In this document: positions 34,564 to 44,403 of the stretch, piece by piece
Layout: each line of letters starts with the position of its first letter
Position numbering within the stretch: the stretch's first letter is position 1
Source: Parabacteroides johnsonii DSM 18315
GTDB taxonomy: Bacteria; Bacteroidota; Bacteroidia; Bacteroidales; Tannerellaceae
Length of the DNA stretch: 64,000 nucleotides
NCBI RefSeq assembly: GCF_025151045.1
Contig: NZ_CP102285.1
Location: 1,488,001-1,552,000, forward strand
Reading direction: 5' to 3'
Program-made: the position numbers and the translations under genes
Notes under the pieces: generated by a model
Database searches by the model: none
What the model was told of the DNA's origin: nothing
The model's input: only the letters and a program-made list of their open reading frames with translations

Positions 34564-35595
34564 TTACATTTTTTTTAGCGCATCGAGTAAAACATCGTTT
34601 TCACCCGGCTTACCGACTGTAATGCGAAGGCATCCGTTACACATGGTCACGTTTGTCCGGTTGCGGACGATGATCCCCTGTCTAACCAGATTTTTATAGA
34701 TCGTATCGGCATTCGTCACTTCGACCAGGATGAAGTTTGCATCTGTAGGATAAATCTTGCGTACACAGTTCAACTCCGGCAGTACTGTTTGCAAACGAAT
34801 CCGTTCGGAAAGGATCGAACGAAGCTGGTTTTCCATCCGTTCCTTGTTTTCAAGCACATACAAGGCACGTTCCTGAGTCAGCAGATTTACATTGTACGGA
34901 TATTTGATCTTATTCAGGATGGCAATAATTTCAGGAGAAGCAAAAGCCATCCCCAATCGGATTCCGGCAGCCCCCCATGCCTTCGACATGGTTTGCAAGA
35001 CGATCAGATTCGGAAATTTATCCAACTCACTTAAGAAGGAAGGTTCGATAGAGAAGTCTGAATAAGCCTCGTCAATCACGACAATTCCCTGGAAAGTATT
35101 CAAGACTTTATAAAGACGGTCACGACTCAGGTTATTTCCCGTCGGATTGTTGGGAGAACACAGGAATATCACCTTCACCCAGTCGTTTGCTGCTTCCAAA
35201 AGGCTATCGGTATCCAGGTCGAACTTTCCATCCAGCTTGATCTTCTTAAACTCTACGTTATTAACATTGGCCGCTACTTCATACATACCATAGGAAGGGT
35301 CGATGCTTACGACGCTGTCGATAGACGGTTCACAAAACGCACGGATAATCAGATCGATCGGTTCGTCGCTTCCGTTCCCCAGGAAGATAGATTCGCGTTT
35401 CACCCCTTTGATCTCCGCAATCTTCTTCTTCAACTCCCATTGCAAGGGATCGGGATAACGGTTGTACGGTCTGTTAAACGGGTTTTCGTTCGCATCCAGG
35501 AAAACGGAGGCATTGCCCTGAAACTCGTCTCTGGCAGACGAATACGGCTTCATGTTCCAGACATTGGGTCTGACTAAATCTTTCAAGTCTTTCAT
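34564..35595 (-). CDS. hisC: Histidinol-phosphate aminotransferase
   Basis: 343-residue PLP-dependent class II aminotransferase converting imidazole acetol phosphate and glutamate to histidinol phosphate and oxoglutarate. Markers are [21 protein letters not shown] near residue 33, [16 protein letters not shown] near 75, [10 protein letters not shown] near 148, IDEAYSDFS near 175, and the PLP lysine in [19 protein letters not shown] near 205. The start overlaps the hisD stop by four bases. Confidence 0.97.
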   Translation of the reverse strand: MKDLKDLVRPNVWNMKPYSSARDEFQGNASVFLDANENPFNRPYNRYPDPLQWELKKKIAEIKGVKRESIFLGNGSDEPIDLIIRAFCEPSIDSVVSIDPSYGMYEVAANVNNVEFKKIKLDGKFDLDTDSLLEAANDWVKVIFLCSPNNPTGNNLSRDRLYKVLNTFQGIVVIDEAYSDFSIEPSFLSELDKFPNLIVLQTMSKAWGAAGIRLGMAFASPEIIAILNKIKYPYNVNLLTQERALYVLENKERMENQLRSILSERIRLQTVLPELNCVRKIYPTDANFILVEVTNADTIYKNLVRQGIIVRNRTNVTMCNGCLRITVGKPGENDVLLDALKKM

Positions 35596-36881
35596 AATGT
35601 GTTCAATCTGATTGTTACTGCATTCTTGTGCGCATCCAACTGCTCGTTGGCCGCCATCGTCTGAATCGTTCCGCCCAACTGCTTGATACCGTCGGCCGTG
35701 ATCTCCTGGAACGTGATCTTTTTGATAAAGCTGTCCAGATTCACACCACTGTAGGCTTTTGCATATCCGTTGGTCGGTAACGTATGGTTCGTACCGGAAG
35801 CATAGTCTCCAGCACTTTCCGGCGTATAGGGTCCCATAAAGACACTGCCCGCATTCTCGATCTGCCCGGCAATATCAATATAATCGGTAGTCTGGATAAT
35901 CAGATGTTCCGGAGCGTACAAGTTCGTGAAATCAATCACTTCCTGTTTATCCTTCAGTACGATAATACGACTGTGACTCAACGATTTTTCTGTGATCTCC
36001 TTACGAGGCAGCAGGTCCAGTTGCTCCCGGATCGCTTGCATGACCGGGCAGACGATACTTTCGGAAGCTGTCACCAGCATGGCCTGGCTGTCTACTCCAT
36101 GTTCCGCCTGGGAAAGGAAATCGGCGGCGATAAAGGCAGGATTAGCCGATTCATCCGCTATCACCTCCACTTCGGAAGGACCGGCAGGCATGTCGATGGC
36201 CACCTCTTTCAAGCTGACCAACTGTTTGGCCGCCGTCACATACTGGTTACCGGGGCCGAATATCTTATAAACCTTCGGAACCGATTCTGTTCCGTAAGCC
36301 ATCGCTGCTATGGCCTGGATACCCCCAGCCTTGAATATCTTGCTGACTCCTGCCGTTTCTGCGGCAAACAGGATGGCAGGGTGCACCTTTCCTTCCCTGT
36401 CAGGAGGCGTACAAAGCACGATTTCCTTACAGCCGGCAATACGGGCCGGGACAGCCAACATCAGGACAGTAGAGAAAAGAGGGGCCGTTCCGCCGGGAAT
36501 ATATAAACCGACCTTTTCTATTGCTACCGCTTTCTGCCAGCAGGTGACACCCGGTGTCGTCTCCACCTTCTTACCCATAAAACGCTGTGAGGCGTGAAAT
36601 ATCTCTATATTGTTCTTTGCTTGACGGATAGCTTGCTTCAGCTCTTCAGGTACGAGCTCCTTCGCTTCCGCTAATTCCTGTTCTGAAACCTGCAACCCTT
36701 TGAAGGTTGAAGGATCTATTTTATCGAACTTTTCCTCATACCGGATAACGGCGGCATCTCCTCCCTCCCGGACTTCATCCAGCACCGTACGGACCGTATC
36801 GAACAGTGTCGTGACATCCAATGCCGGACGCTGGGCCAATGAGGCCCATTCTTCTCTTGATGGATATTTGATTACTTCCAT
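35592..36881 (-). CDS. hisD: Histidinol dehydrogenase
   Basis: 429-residue zinc- and NAD-dependent enzyme performing the last two steps of histidine synthesis (histidinol to histidine). Markers are [20 protein letters not shown] near 118, [15 protein letters not shown] near 205, and [31 protein letters not shown] near 230 with the catalytic and metal-binding region. It overlaps hisC by four bases and follows hisG by 23 bases; the short spacer includes CAATTGTCCATTGTCAATT, a word also found between hydB and hydA. Confidence 0.97.
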   Translation of the reverse strand: MEVIKYPSREEWASLAQRPALDVTTLFDTVRTVLDEVREGGDAAVIRYEEKFDKIDPSTFKGLQVSEQELAEAKELVPEELKQAIRQAKNNIEIFHASQRFMGKKVETTPGVTCWQKAVAIEKVGLYIPGGTAPLFSTVLMLAVPARIAGCKEIVLCTPPDREGKVHPAILFAAETAGVSKIFKAGGIQAIAAMAYGTESVPKVYKIFGPGNQYVTAAKQLVSLKEVAIDMPAGPSEVEVIADESANPAFIAADFLSQAEHGVDSQAMLVTASESIVCPVMQAIREQLDLLPRKEITEKSLSHSRIIVLKDKQEVIDFTNLYAPEHLIIQTTDYIDIAGQIENAGSVFMGPYTPESAGDYASGTNHTLPTNGYAKAYSGVNLDSFIKKITFQEITADGIKQLGGTIQTMAANEQLDAHKNAVTIRLNTL

Positions 36882-36904
36882 AGTTTCAATTGTCCATTGT
36901 CAAT

Positions 36905-37756
36905 TTATAAAATCATTTTCTCGATGGGCAACACCAATATGCCTTCCGCTCCCAATGCCTTCAGTTTACCGATGATTTCCCAGAAATGCTTCTCTGCTAT
37001 AACAGATTGGACAGACACCCAGTTCCCGTCGGCAAGCGGCGTAATAGTCGGGCTCTTCATACCCGGCAGCACTTCTATGATCTCGTCCATCTTGTCTTTC
37101 GGAGCGTTCAGCAATACATATTTCTTACCTTCCGCTACCTGGATCGCTTCGAAACGGAACAACAGTTCGTTCAGGATAGCCTGTTTTTCATCCGACAAAT
37201 TATTATTGGCAATCAACAGGGCCTCGCTCTGCATGATGACTTCCACCTCTTTGAGCTGATTACTCACCAGTGTGCTGCCGGAGCTGACAATGTCGAAAAT
37301 CGCATCCGCAAGACCGATACCCGGCGCAATTTCCACAGACCCACTGATTACATGGAGGTCTGCTTTCACCCCCTTTTCTGTCAGATAAGCCTTCAGTATT
37401 TCCGGATAGGAAGTTGCGATCGTCTTTCCGGAGAACCATTCTACCCCTTGGTAATCTTCATCTTTCGGGATGGCGAGTGAAAGACGGCATTTACTGAATC
37501 CCAAACGTTTGATCAGCTTGGCCTCCTGCCCTTTTTCTACATATTCGTTTTCGCCTACGATACCTATGTCGGCAACTCCATTGGCTACAGATTGTGGAAT
37601 ATCGTCATCGCGCAAGAATAAGACTTCTACCGGAAAACCTTTTGCCGACAACAGCAAAATACGTTTTCCCCTGTTTAGTTTAATACCGGCTTCTTCTAAG
37701 AGAAGCATTGTTTCATCGTAAAGACGACCTTTTGATTGTACTGCGATTCGTAACAT
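36905..37756 (-). CDS. hisG: ATP phosphoribosyltransferase (long form)
   Basis: First enzyme of histidine synthesis, joining ATP and PRPP; usually feedback-inhibited by histidine. 283 residues from the ATG at 37756 (MLRIAVQSKGRLYDETMLLL), the standard HisG N-terminus; a longer frame to 37816 would run through the attenuator hairpin. The PRPP loop is in IFDIVSSGSTLVSNQL near 170. The C-terminal regulatory ACT-like domain (KYVLLNAPKDKMDEIIEVLPGMKSPTITPL) is present, so this is the homohexameric long form that does not need HisZ. Confidence 0.96.
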   Translation of the reverse strand: MLRIAVQSKGRLYDETMLLLEEAGIKLNRGKRILLLSAKGFPVEVLFLRDDDIPQSVANGVADIGIVGENEYVEKGQEAKLIKRLGFSKCRLSLAIPKDEDYQGVEWFSGKTIATSYPEILKAYLTEKGVKADLHVISGSVEIAPGIGLADAIFDIVSSGSTLVSNQLKEVEVIMQSEALLIANNNLSDEKQAILNELLFRFEAIQVAEGKKYVLLNAPKDKMDEIIEVLPGMKSPTITPLADGNWVSVQSVIAEKHFWEIIGKLKALGAEGILVLPIEKMIL

Positions 37757-37780
37757 GTTTATTTTGTTTATATATATTTT

Positions 37781-37826
37781 TTCCAAAAACAAAATAAGGC
37801 CCACCGTAAACGGCAAGCCTTATTCA
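37781..37826 (-). terminator. Attenuator terminator of the his operon
   Basis: On the minus strand AATAAGGC (plus-strand 37817-37824) pairs with GCCTTATT (37793-37800), with an inner CCG/CGG pair, and is followed by TTGTTTTT. It lies between the histidine-rich leader peptide and the hisG start and so fits an attenuator. Confidence 0.85.
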
Positions 37827-37866
37827 TTTATATCATATGTTCCTACATACCACACAGCCCACCGAA

Positions 37867-37917
37867 CTATTGCCCGTTGTAATGATGATGGTGGAGATGC
37901 AGAACCGTACTTTTCAT
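37867..37917 (-). CDS. hisL: his operon leader peptide (16 residues, five His)
   Basis: A minus-strand frame ATG...TAG encodes MKSTVLHLHHHHYNGQ. Five histidines in six positions near the end of a 16-residue frame are the hallmark of his-operon leader peptides: ribosome stalling at His codons when histidyl-tRNA is scarce prevents the downstream terminator (37781-37826) from forming. It starts about 14 bases after the predicted transcription start. The gene symbol follows the enteric convention for his leader peptides; sequence homology to them is not implied. Confidence 0.88.
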   Translation of the reverse strand: MKSTVLHLHHHHYNGQ

Positions 37918-37937
37918 TTGTTATTATTTTTACGCTG

Positions 37938-37967
37938 CAAAGTTACAATAATAATTGAATTAGCAAA
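37938..37967 (-). promoter_or_regulatory. Promoter of the his operon
   Basis: On the minus strand TTTG (plus-strand 37964-37967) is followed 18 bases later by TAACTTTG (37938-37945), a good Bacteroidota promoter. It lies directly upstream of the His leader peptide. Confidence 0.7.
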
Positions 37968-38008
37968 TAAAACTTACAAAAGATTAGCTAATCGGGGTGA
38001 TTTTTTTA

Positions 38009-38326
38009 TCATGAGGCCAATTTTAACCCGATAATTCCGGTTATAATCAATAAAGCCGAAAGTATCCGGAGCAACCCTGCCGAATCATGGAAAAAGAAAA
38101 TGCCGATCAACAATGTGCCAACGGCTCCAATTCCCGTCCATACGACATAAGCCGTCCCGATCGGAATAGTCTTTTGTCCCATATAAAGGAAATAACCGCT
38201 CAATGCCATCGAAATGACAGAGACACTCAAAAATAAAAAACGGTGTCCGGTTGCTTGCGCCAGTTTCATACCTAAAGGCCAGCCGATTTCAAACACACCT
38301 CCCAATAAAAGATAAATCCATCCCAT
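38009..38326 (-). CDS. SMR-family small exporter (SugE/Gdx-like)
   Basis: 105 residues, four membrane helices, start at 38326 (MGWIYLLLGGVFEIGWPLG). The conserved Glu in VFEIGW (near 13) is the proton/substrate site of SMR proteins, and GTAYVVWTGIGAVGTLLIG matches the SugE/Gdx branch, known to export guanidinium, better than EmrE. No paired second SMR subunit is adjacent and the 28-base gap from the M1 peptidase gene is too small for a guanidine riboswitch. Probably co-transcribed with the peptidase. Confidence 0.85.
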   Translation of the reverse strand: MGWIYLLLGGVFEIGWPLGMKLAQATGHRFLFLSVSVISMALSGYFLYMGQKTIPIGTAYVVWTGIGAVGTLLIGIFFFHDSAGLLRILSALLIITGIIGLKLAS

Positions 38327-38354
38327 GATATGTCTTTTTAATTCTTTATGATAA

Positions 38355-40895
38355 TTAGTCGTGCAACCTATATAAATGATCCGCCTGCTGACGAACTTTA
38401 TTTGAGAGCAGGACCGGATAGTCCGGGTGGGCGGCAAAGAAATCGTCCACTTCCTTCCGGGCTGCCAACGAAGTATGTCCGTTCAGTAAAGCCCGTACCC
38501 AATCACGCGGGAAAAAGATATCCCCCGTACGCTGTACTTCCTGCAAGGCTTCCAGTGCCGGACGGATATAACCGACCGCTTCTTTTTGGCGCAACTGGCA
38601 GTTCAGGTTCGACAAGGCAGCCGAAGCCCATGGTTCGACACGGCGGTTCCCGGCAACGAGCAGAGAGGCAAACACACTGTCACGTACTTCCTTTCGGGGA
38701 GAAACAGATGGCGAGATGAACGCATATTGCCGTTTACGGTCCGGGTTAGTGATCCGAGCTTGCTGGGTGGCTACAATTTCATCGGCTTTGTCAGGCATTT
38801 GGATAGCCAGATCGTACGACAAGCTGATATAATCATTTTCGCTCAACGAACATCCGGCTGGCTCTTTCCCGTCTTTCCAAAGTACGTACAGTCTTCTGAC
38901 CGCTTCCGGCGAACGAGCTATAGAGCGATACTGGCGGAACGCCTGCAAACGTCGTTGAGGTTGCTCTGCCGTCATCACGATTCGCCAGAGTACCTGTTCC
39001 AGTTTCTCCGGGTTAGAGGGATATAGACGCTGACAATTGCCGATATATCCGAGTGCTGCCGAGAACAACAAAGAATTAGTTTCTCCCGGCAGATAATCCA
39101 ACATGGCTTCCATATAAAGTTCCGCAGGAATCCTCCGGTTCAACAGGTTTTCATACAGGGTAATCAACAAGGAACCTCTCAACACTTCGTCCTTACAGAA
39201 AGGCAGGTAGGACAAACAAGCATTCGCGCTGTTTTCAAACAGACAGAAAAAGCCGTACCCTTTTCCGTCGGCATTGGGGATGACAAAAGTACCTTCGCCT
39301 GCCGGTCTTTTCAAATCCTTGAAACAGAACATAGCCTCTTTTTTAAAAGAAACTTGCACATCCTCTGTTTTCCCATCGGGATAAACAACCAGGAAAGACA
39401 AGTCCTGTTCCCAATGAAGACCACGCCTTAGCGGATCTTTCTGTGCAACCAACAATGTTTTACCTTCGGTTATGACTCCACTAATCTCCGGCATCCCCTT
39501 TTCATTTACCCAGACATGACTCCAAGCAGAGAGGTCGTCGTCCGTATATTTGTCCAGAATACCGATCAGTCCTTCCCAGGTAGCATTTCCGTAGGCATAC
39601 GTTTTCAAGTATTCCTGAATCCCTTTCCTGAAAGACTCCTTCCCCATTTTCTTAATCAGCATTTCCAGGATAACCGGAGACTTGTCATAGATGATATTGC
39701 CGTACATCAATCCGGCATCCCGCATATTCTCCAGTTGTTGCTTTACCGGATTGGCACCGGCGGTACGGTCTTCGGAATAGGCTGCCGGGATATAATCGAG
39801 CATGAAGTTTAAGGAATGGTTCACCTCCGGAAACAGAGGCTCGATCATCTGGGAGGCATAATAATTGGCAAAAACCTCTTTTGTCCAGACATCATTGAAC
39901 CATTCCATCGTCACGAAATCCCCGAACCACATATGCGAAGTCTCGTGCGCAATCAGGGAACTGCGTGCCAGACGTTCATTCAATGTCGGATTTTCGTTCA
40001 GGAACATCCGGCCGTCCGTATATAAGGTTGCTCCCGTATGTTCCATTCCGCCAAACTGGAATCCCGGCAAAATGATCAGGTCGTATTTGGCAAAGGGGTA
40101 CGGTATCTGTGTATATTCCTCCTGCCATTCGAGTGCATCGAACACTTCGGATGCGATATCGGAGCACTGTGCTACTTTCTTCGGGTCGGTCTCACGATGG
40201 TAGATCGAAATGTTTCGTCCGTCACGCGAATAAGTTTCCCGTGTCAGCTTACCGGCGACAAAAGAGAAAAGATAGGTGCTGAGCGGCTCTGTCTCCCGGA
40301 AATAAACCCGTCTACGACCGGTGACGGAAGTCGAATCCACCTGCTCGATCGCCCCATTGGCGACAGCCTGCCAGGAAGACGGAACTTCCAACGACAGGGT
40401 GAAAAGCGATTTCATGTCCGGCTGGTCGAAACAAGGGAAGAGCGTACGCGCCCGGTCAGGAACCAGCAACGTATAGAGGAATTCGTCCCGACGGTTAAGC
40501 GACTGATCGTTTGCCGTAAATTCGATGGTCACGCGATTCTCTCCGTTTGTCACCTCTCTTGTATCGATCACGATATGCTCGTCCTTAACCGTATAAGGGA
40601 CTTTCCTGCCATTCAACAAAACCGAGGCTACCTGTTCCGATTCCCCCCGGAAGTCTATGATAACCGGCTGTCTTTCGCGGATGGCAAGCGTTATATCCGC
40701 TTTGCCTGTGACGGCTTCTTCGCGGGATTCCGGGATGGAAAAAAAGAGGTTGTAACGTACCTCCTTGAAATGTTCTTTCCTGAACTGAGCCAATTCCCGG
40801 CTGACTCCCGGTTGCAACAGCGCAGCATCGGGTGCAGGACTACCGCAAGCACTCAAGAATGCGATAGAAGCTATACCAATGAAGTGTTTAAACAT
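38355..40895 (-). CDS. M1-family aminopeptidase lipoprotein
   Basis: 846 residues from the ATG at 40895 (an ATG at 40907 adds four residues). The lipoprotein signal is FIGIASIAFLSACGSP. The gluzincin core has FQFGGMEHTGA (the GxMEN-like motif, here GGMEH) and the zinc site HETSHMWFGD with the third ligand Glu in WTKEVFANYY. It would trim N-terminal residues from peptides at the envelope; the C-terminal helical/ERAP-like part is complete. A DUF4268 gene precedes it on the same strand with a 35-base spacer. Confidence 0.93.
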   Translation of the reverse strand: MFKHFIGIASIAFLSACGSPAPDAALLQPGVSRELAQFRKEHFKEVRYNLFFSIPESREEAVTGKADITLAIRERQPVIIDFRGESEQVASVLLNGRKVPYTVKDEHIVIDTREVTNGENRVTIEFTANDQSLNRRDEFLYTLLVPDRARTLFPCFDQPDMKSLFTLSLEVPSSWQAVANGAIEQVDSTSVTGRRRVYFRETEPLSTYLFSFVAGKLTRETYSRDGRNISIYHRETDPKKVAQCSDIASEVFDALEWQEEYTQIPYPFAKYDLIILPGFQFGGMEHTGATLYTDGRMFLNENPTLNERLARSSLIAHETSHMWFGDFVTMEWFNDVWTKEVFANYYASQMIEPLFPEVNHSLNFMLDYIPAAYSEDRTAGANPVKQQLENMRDAGLMYGNIIYDKSPVILEMLIKKMGKESFRKGIQEYLKTYAYGNATWEGLIGILDKYTDDDLSAWSHVWVNEKGMPEISGVITEGKTLLVAQKDPLRRGLHWEQDLSFLVVYPDGKTEDVQVSFKKEAMFCFKDLKRPAGEGTFVIPNADGKGYGFFCLFENSANACLSYLPFCKDEVLRGSLLITLYENLLNRRIPAELYMEAMLDYLPGETNSLLFSAALGYIGNCQRLYPSNPEKLEQVLWRIVMTAEQPQRRLQAFRQYRSIARSPEAVRRLYVLWKDGKEPAGCSLSENDYISLSYDLAIQMPDKADEIVATQQARITNPDRKRQYAFISPSVSPRKEVRDSVFASLLVAGNRRVEPWASAALSNLNCQLRQKEAVGYIRPALEALQEVQRTGDIFFPRDWVRALLNGHTSLAARKEVDDFFAAHPDYPVLLSNKVRQQADHLYRLHD

Positions 40896-40930
40896 AACAT
40901 AAATCATAACTCAAAAATCATAAATTCCCT

Positions 40931-41386
40931 CTATTCCCTCAAATACTCTGCTATGGACATGAAGTTCCGTTCCAACAGATACATTTGACTTGCCATAAAG
41001 GAGAAAAACTCTCCCCAATCCTGACGGCGGTGGAAGTCAATCCCGGATTTGGAGGTATAAATACGGGCGACCTGTTTTCCGGTATCACGCACAAAACAGA
41101 TATCCCAGGTCAACCCCTCCGGAAAATCCGTTTCCAGCGTATCCTTATACCACGTCAGGCGCTCGAACATTTCCAACCGGGCTTCTTCGCCCCTATGGTT
41201 CACTTCGAGGATGACAAACGCCCCCTCTCTTGTTGCATCGAATTTGAGTTCAACCCCTTTCACTTTCGTATCATACAAAGTCCATATCTTCTTGCGTCCC
41301 CTCAGATACGGTTGTACTTCACAAAATGCGGCGAAACTTTCCCAAAATTCAAGTTTCAGGTTCTTGAGTTCGTCTTTACTATACAT
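40931..41386 (-). CDS. DUF4268 domain protein
   Basis: 151 residues. The sequence MYSKDELKNLKLEFWESFAAFC...FDATREGAFVILEVNHRGEE...LERNFMSIAEYLRE fits the DUF4268 family as I remember it, a compact alpha/beta domain of unknown function sometimes found in nuclease-like proteins. No signal peptide, membrane segment or known catalytic motif is evident. It lies between the M16 and M1 peptidase genes, 15 bases after the M16 stop, so it may be co-transcribed with them. Confidence 0.75.
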   Translation of the reverse strand: MYSKDELKNLKLEFWESFAAFCEVQPYLRGRKKIWTLYDTKVKGVELKFDATREGAFVILEVNHRGEEARLEMFERLTWYKDTLETDFPEGLTWDICFVRDTGKQVARIYTSKSGIDFHRRQDWGEFFSFMASQMYLLERNFMSIAEYLRE

Positions 41387-41401
41387 TAAATAATTTAGCA
41401 G

Positions 41402-44290
41402 CTATTTATAAATTTCTTTCTTTTTCACTTTTACTATCGTACCATATTCAGCCAGTTTCTTCATATCGATACGTTTCCGGTTTCCGGCAATCACGTAAAC
41501 GACCGGACGGCCACAGATCTGCTCTTGATAAAAACGGGAAATATCCTCCATATCCATCGTTGCGATATCCCGTAGAAATTCTTCTGCCGGATCACGGTCG
41601 AAACCTTCCATTCGCGCACCCGCCACTTTCTCGGAAAGGCTACGGAAAGGCGGATAATCGTTATTGATACGGTTGGCCAACGACTGTTTGATCGCTTCTA
41701 CCCTTTCCGGTTTCAACGGCATTTTCCGGATCAGCGAATCCAACACGCCCAACGCATCCAGCGTTTTGTCGCTCTGAGTGGACAGCATCGCCGTAAAAGA
41801 TCCGGCAGTCCCCTTATGGGCATGGTTCGGCAACTGATAACGACCGCTTGTCCGGTATGCAAAAGAACGGAATTCCCTTATCTCTTGGAACATCAGCGAC
41901 GACATATCGCCTCCAAAATAAACGGAGAACAGCCGGGAAGCATGGCGGGAAGCTTTGTCATCGACCGGATCGCCCTTGACATAGCTGTAAACGATACTCT
42001 GCGTCATGTCCGGCATATCGATAAAAAAGACTGTCGGCCTGTTGTATTGCTTCAATTCGCGGTAGTAGGGAGAATTGGAGGCTACGGTCGTCTGCTCCAA
42101 TGGGATATGCTGGCGAATCGTCCCGATCACCTTCTCTACAGGCAATGTGCCGCAGTAGTGAAGGTCGCACTGTACACTTCGTACCTTATCGTAGACCGCT
42201 AACAGATCTTTTCCCTTCAATTTCTTGATCTGCGAGAGTGAAAGTTTACGCAGGTAACGGGACTGGTCGCCGTACTTCACCTGTTCTAACAAAGCTGATG
42301 CCACATTGTCGCCCGATTTGAAAAAGGCTTTCTCCGAGACTTTAGCATCGTCCACAATCTGACGTAGCTTCTTGTCGTCAGCCTTTGCATGGCGGATAAA
42401 GTCGCCCACAAGTTCCATCGTTTCGTCAATATGATTATCGAAACCAGTCACCTTCATGACAAAAGCATCGGGTGTCACATCGAAAGCAAGCGTGCTCCCG
42501 ATCGATTGCAAACGGCTACGGAACTGCTCGAAAGGTAAAGACTCGGTTCCTAATAATTGCAGATAGTTGGTGAGCTGCATCAATTCCGGCTGTTCCAAAG
42601 CACCGATCCCGTAAGAGATGTTGAAGGTGAAAATATCGTTCAGCGGATTAGGAGTCGTGTACAACGTCACCAAAGGAGTCAACTTCGACGTCTTCACATC
42701 TTTCTCGAAATCGATGATACGAGGTGCCACTTGCTGTTCCGGTATCTTCTCCAACTGTTCGGCATAGGAAGACGAAGCGTCTGCATTCCGGGGAACAACC
42801 GGAGAGAAAGCCGGTTTCGGCAGATTGTCTTTCGGATATTTCCCCGTGCTCTTGGTTACACACAAATAGTTATTGCTGAAATATTTTTGGGCGACCTGCA
42901 CGACATCCTCTTTCGTGATGGACTCGATCCGCGCCACTTCGTTCAGGTAATCGTTCCAATTCTTTCCCTGCGAAAACAGATTCATCATGACCGTCGCACG
43001 CGAGTCGATATTCTCCAATGCGGAAGCATATTGCCGTTTCTGTTCCAGTTTCAGGCTGTTGAACACTTCGTCACTGAAGTCTCCGTTCTTCACCCGGTTG
43101 ATCTCGTTCCAGACCATCTTCTCGGCCGAACTATACGACTGGATCAACAACTTCGGCATAATGGCGACCGCCAAGATTCCCGCTTCATTCATACTCTCGT
43201 TGATGGCAAGAGCTCCCATCAGCTTATGCTCCACCATCAGTTTGTCCAGATAGCCCGTACCGTTGGCATTGTTCAGCAGATTGACCGCTATATTCAAAGC
43301 AACCTGGTCCTCATGGTTGGCTGAAACACCCCGGAAACCGAGTCCCATCGCTTTTATAAAGGGGATCGGGAACTTCACCTTCATTTTCTCCCGTCCGTTG
43401 AACGGCGGGAGCATCACCTTTTCCGGTTTTGGAACATTGCCCGAACGAATGCGTGAAAAAGTCTTTTCCAAAACGGGCATAACTTGCTGTGTATCGAAAT
43501 CACCGCTAAGGATCAGTGCCATATTGGGGGCTACATAATAGTCCTCGAAAAACTTGCGCATCTCCGTCAGCCGTGGATTCTTGAGATTCTTCGTGCTACC
43601 GATAATCGGATAAGCATACGGATGCGGGCCGAAATAGCGGGCCATCAACGTGTCCATCACCTGGCCACCGATGAAATCACCGTACATGTTCTTCTCCTCA
43701 TAAACCGTTTCCAGTTCGCTTTGGAAAAGACGGAATACAGGGTTAATCAGGCGCTCGCTGTTGATCTCTGCCCATTGAACCATATATTGCGGAGAAAACG
43801 TATTGAAATAGATCGTGGCATCGTATGAGGTCGCCGCATTCAGACCGGAACCGCCGAACCGGCTGATGAGCCGGTTGAACTCGTTGGGAATGACATATTC
43901 GGAAGAGCGGATGCTCAGTTCGTTGATCTCCTTTTGCAGACGGGCACGTGCAGCAGTATCCTCCGTCATGGCCAGTTCGTCATATTTCATGGCGATGGAA
44001 TCCAGCAGGACTTTCTCCGACTCGTAATCGAGTGTCCCGATACGGTCTGTTCCCTTAAACATCATATGCTCGAAATAGTGGGCGATACCTGTATCCGGAC
44101 AATCTTTCGCTCCTGCTTTCACGACAACGGCGCCGAAAACTTTCGGTTGGCTGTGATCCTCGTTCAGCCAAACAGTCAGTCCGTTTTCCAGTCTATATTC
44201 TTTTACTTTGAGAGCGTTCAAGTCCTCTGCTTGCGATTGATAAGAACAACATGCGAATACCATCATCACTACTTTTAATTTCACGGTCAT
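41402..44290 (-). CDS. M16-family zinc protease, double-domain
   Basis: 962 residues from the ATG at 44290. The frame extends to 44317, but a -7 element (44315-44322, minus strand) covers that start. A signal peptide (VVMMVFACCSYQSQA) implies periplasmic location. The inverted zinc motif HYFEHMMFKG (HxxEH) is in the first half. A second M16 half follows, with the R/Y-type substrate region (RSFAYRTSGRYQL) near residue 830. Such pitrilysin-like proteins degrade short peptides. It heads a possible peptidase run with DUF4268, M1 and the SMR gene. Confidence 0.93.
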   Translation of the reverse strand: MTVKLKVVMMVFACCSYQSQAEDLNALKVKEYRLENGLTVWLNEDHSQPKVFGAVVVKAGAKDCPDTGIAHYFEHMMFKGTDRIGTLDYESEKVLLDSIAMKYDELAMTEDTAARARLQKEINELSIRSSEYVIPNEFNRLISRFGGSGLNAATSYDATIYFNTFSPQYMVQWAEINSERLINPVFRLFQSELETVYEEKNMYGDFIGGQVMDTLMARYFGPHPYAYPIIGSTKNLKNPRLTEMRKFFEDYYVAPNMALILSGDFDTQQVMPVLEKTFSRIRSGNVPKPEKVMLPPFNGREKMKVKFPIPFIKAMGLGFRGVSANHEDQVALNIAVNLLNNANGTGYLDKLMVEHKLMGALAINESMNEAGILAVAIMPKLLIQSYSSAEKMVWNEINRVKNGDFSDEVFNSLKLEQKRQYASALENIDSRATVMMNLFSQGKNWNDYLNEVARIESITKEDVVQVAQKYFSNNYLCVTKSTGKYPKDNLPKPAFSPVVPRNADASSSYAEQLEKIPEQQVAPRIIDFEKDVKTSKLTPLVTLYTTPNPLNDIFTFNISYGIGALEQPELMQLTNYLQLLGTESLPFEQFRSRLQSIGSTLAFDVTPDAFVMKVTGFDNHIDETMELVGDFIRHAKADDKKLRQIVDDAKVSEKAFFKSGDNVASALLEQVKYGDQSRYLRKLSLSQIKKLKGKDLLAVYDKVRSVQCDLHYCGTLPVEKVIGTIRQHIPLEQTTVASNSPYYRELKQYNRPTVFFIDMPDMTQSIVYSYVKGDPVDDKASRHASRLFSVYFGGDMSSLMFQEIREFRSFAYRTSGRYQLPNHAHKGTAGSFTAMLSTQSDKTLDALGVLDSLIRKMPLKPERVEAIKQSLANRINNDYPPFRSLSEKVAGARMEGFDRDPAEEFLRDIATMDMEDISRFYQEQICGRPVVYVIAGNRKRIDMKKLAEYGTIVKVKKKEIYK

Positions 44291-44314
44291 GTTACAGATT
44301 TGTAATATTAGCGT

Positions 44315-44322
44315 CAAAGGTA
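44315..44322 (-). promoter_or_regulatory. Probable promoter of the M16 protease gene
   Basis: Minus-strand TACCTTTG matches the -7 consensus 25 bases upstream of the chosen ATG at 44290. A -33 element is not clear. Confidence 0.5.
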
Positions 44323-44403
44323 AAAAAATTAATCAGATATTTATGATTGATACGATAAACCAAACGAATATTTAATTGTTATCCAAATAAAAGCCAATAC
44401 AAT

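Noticed and set aside
38327-38354. Guanidine riboswitch upstream of the SugE/Gdx-like gene
   Set aside because: The gap to the upstream gene is only 28 bases, too short for a ykkC-type aptamer.
40038-40988. 316-codon plus-strand frame opposite the M1 peptidase gene
   Set aside because: Shadow of the M1 gene; composition is His/Arg rich as expected of reverse-strand frames.
42557-43324. 255-codon plus-strand frame opposite the M16 protease gene
   Set aside because: Antisense shadow with no domain or promoter; the M16 frame is intact and family-typical.
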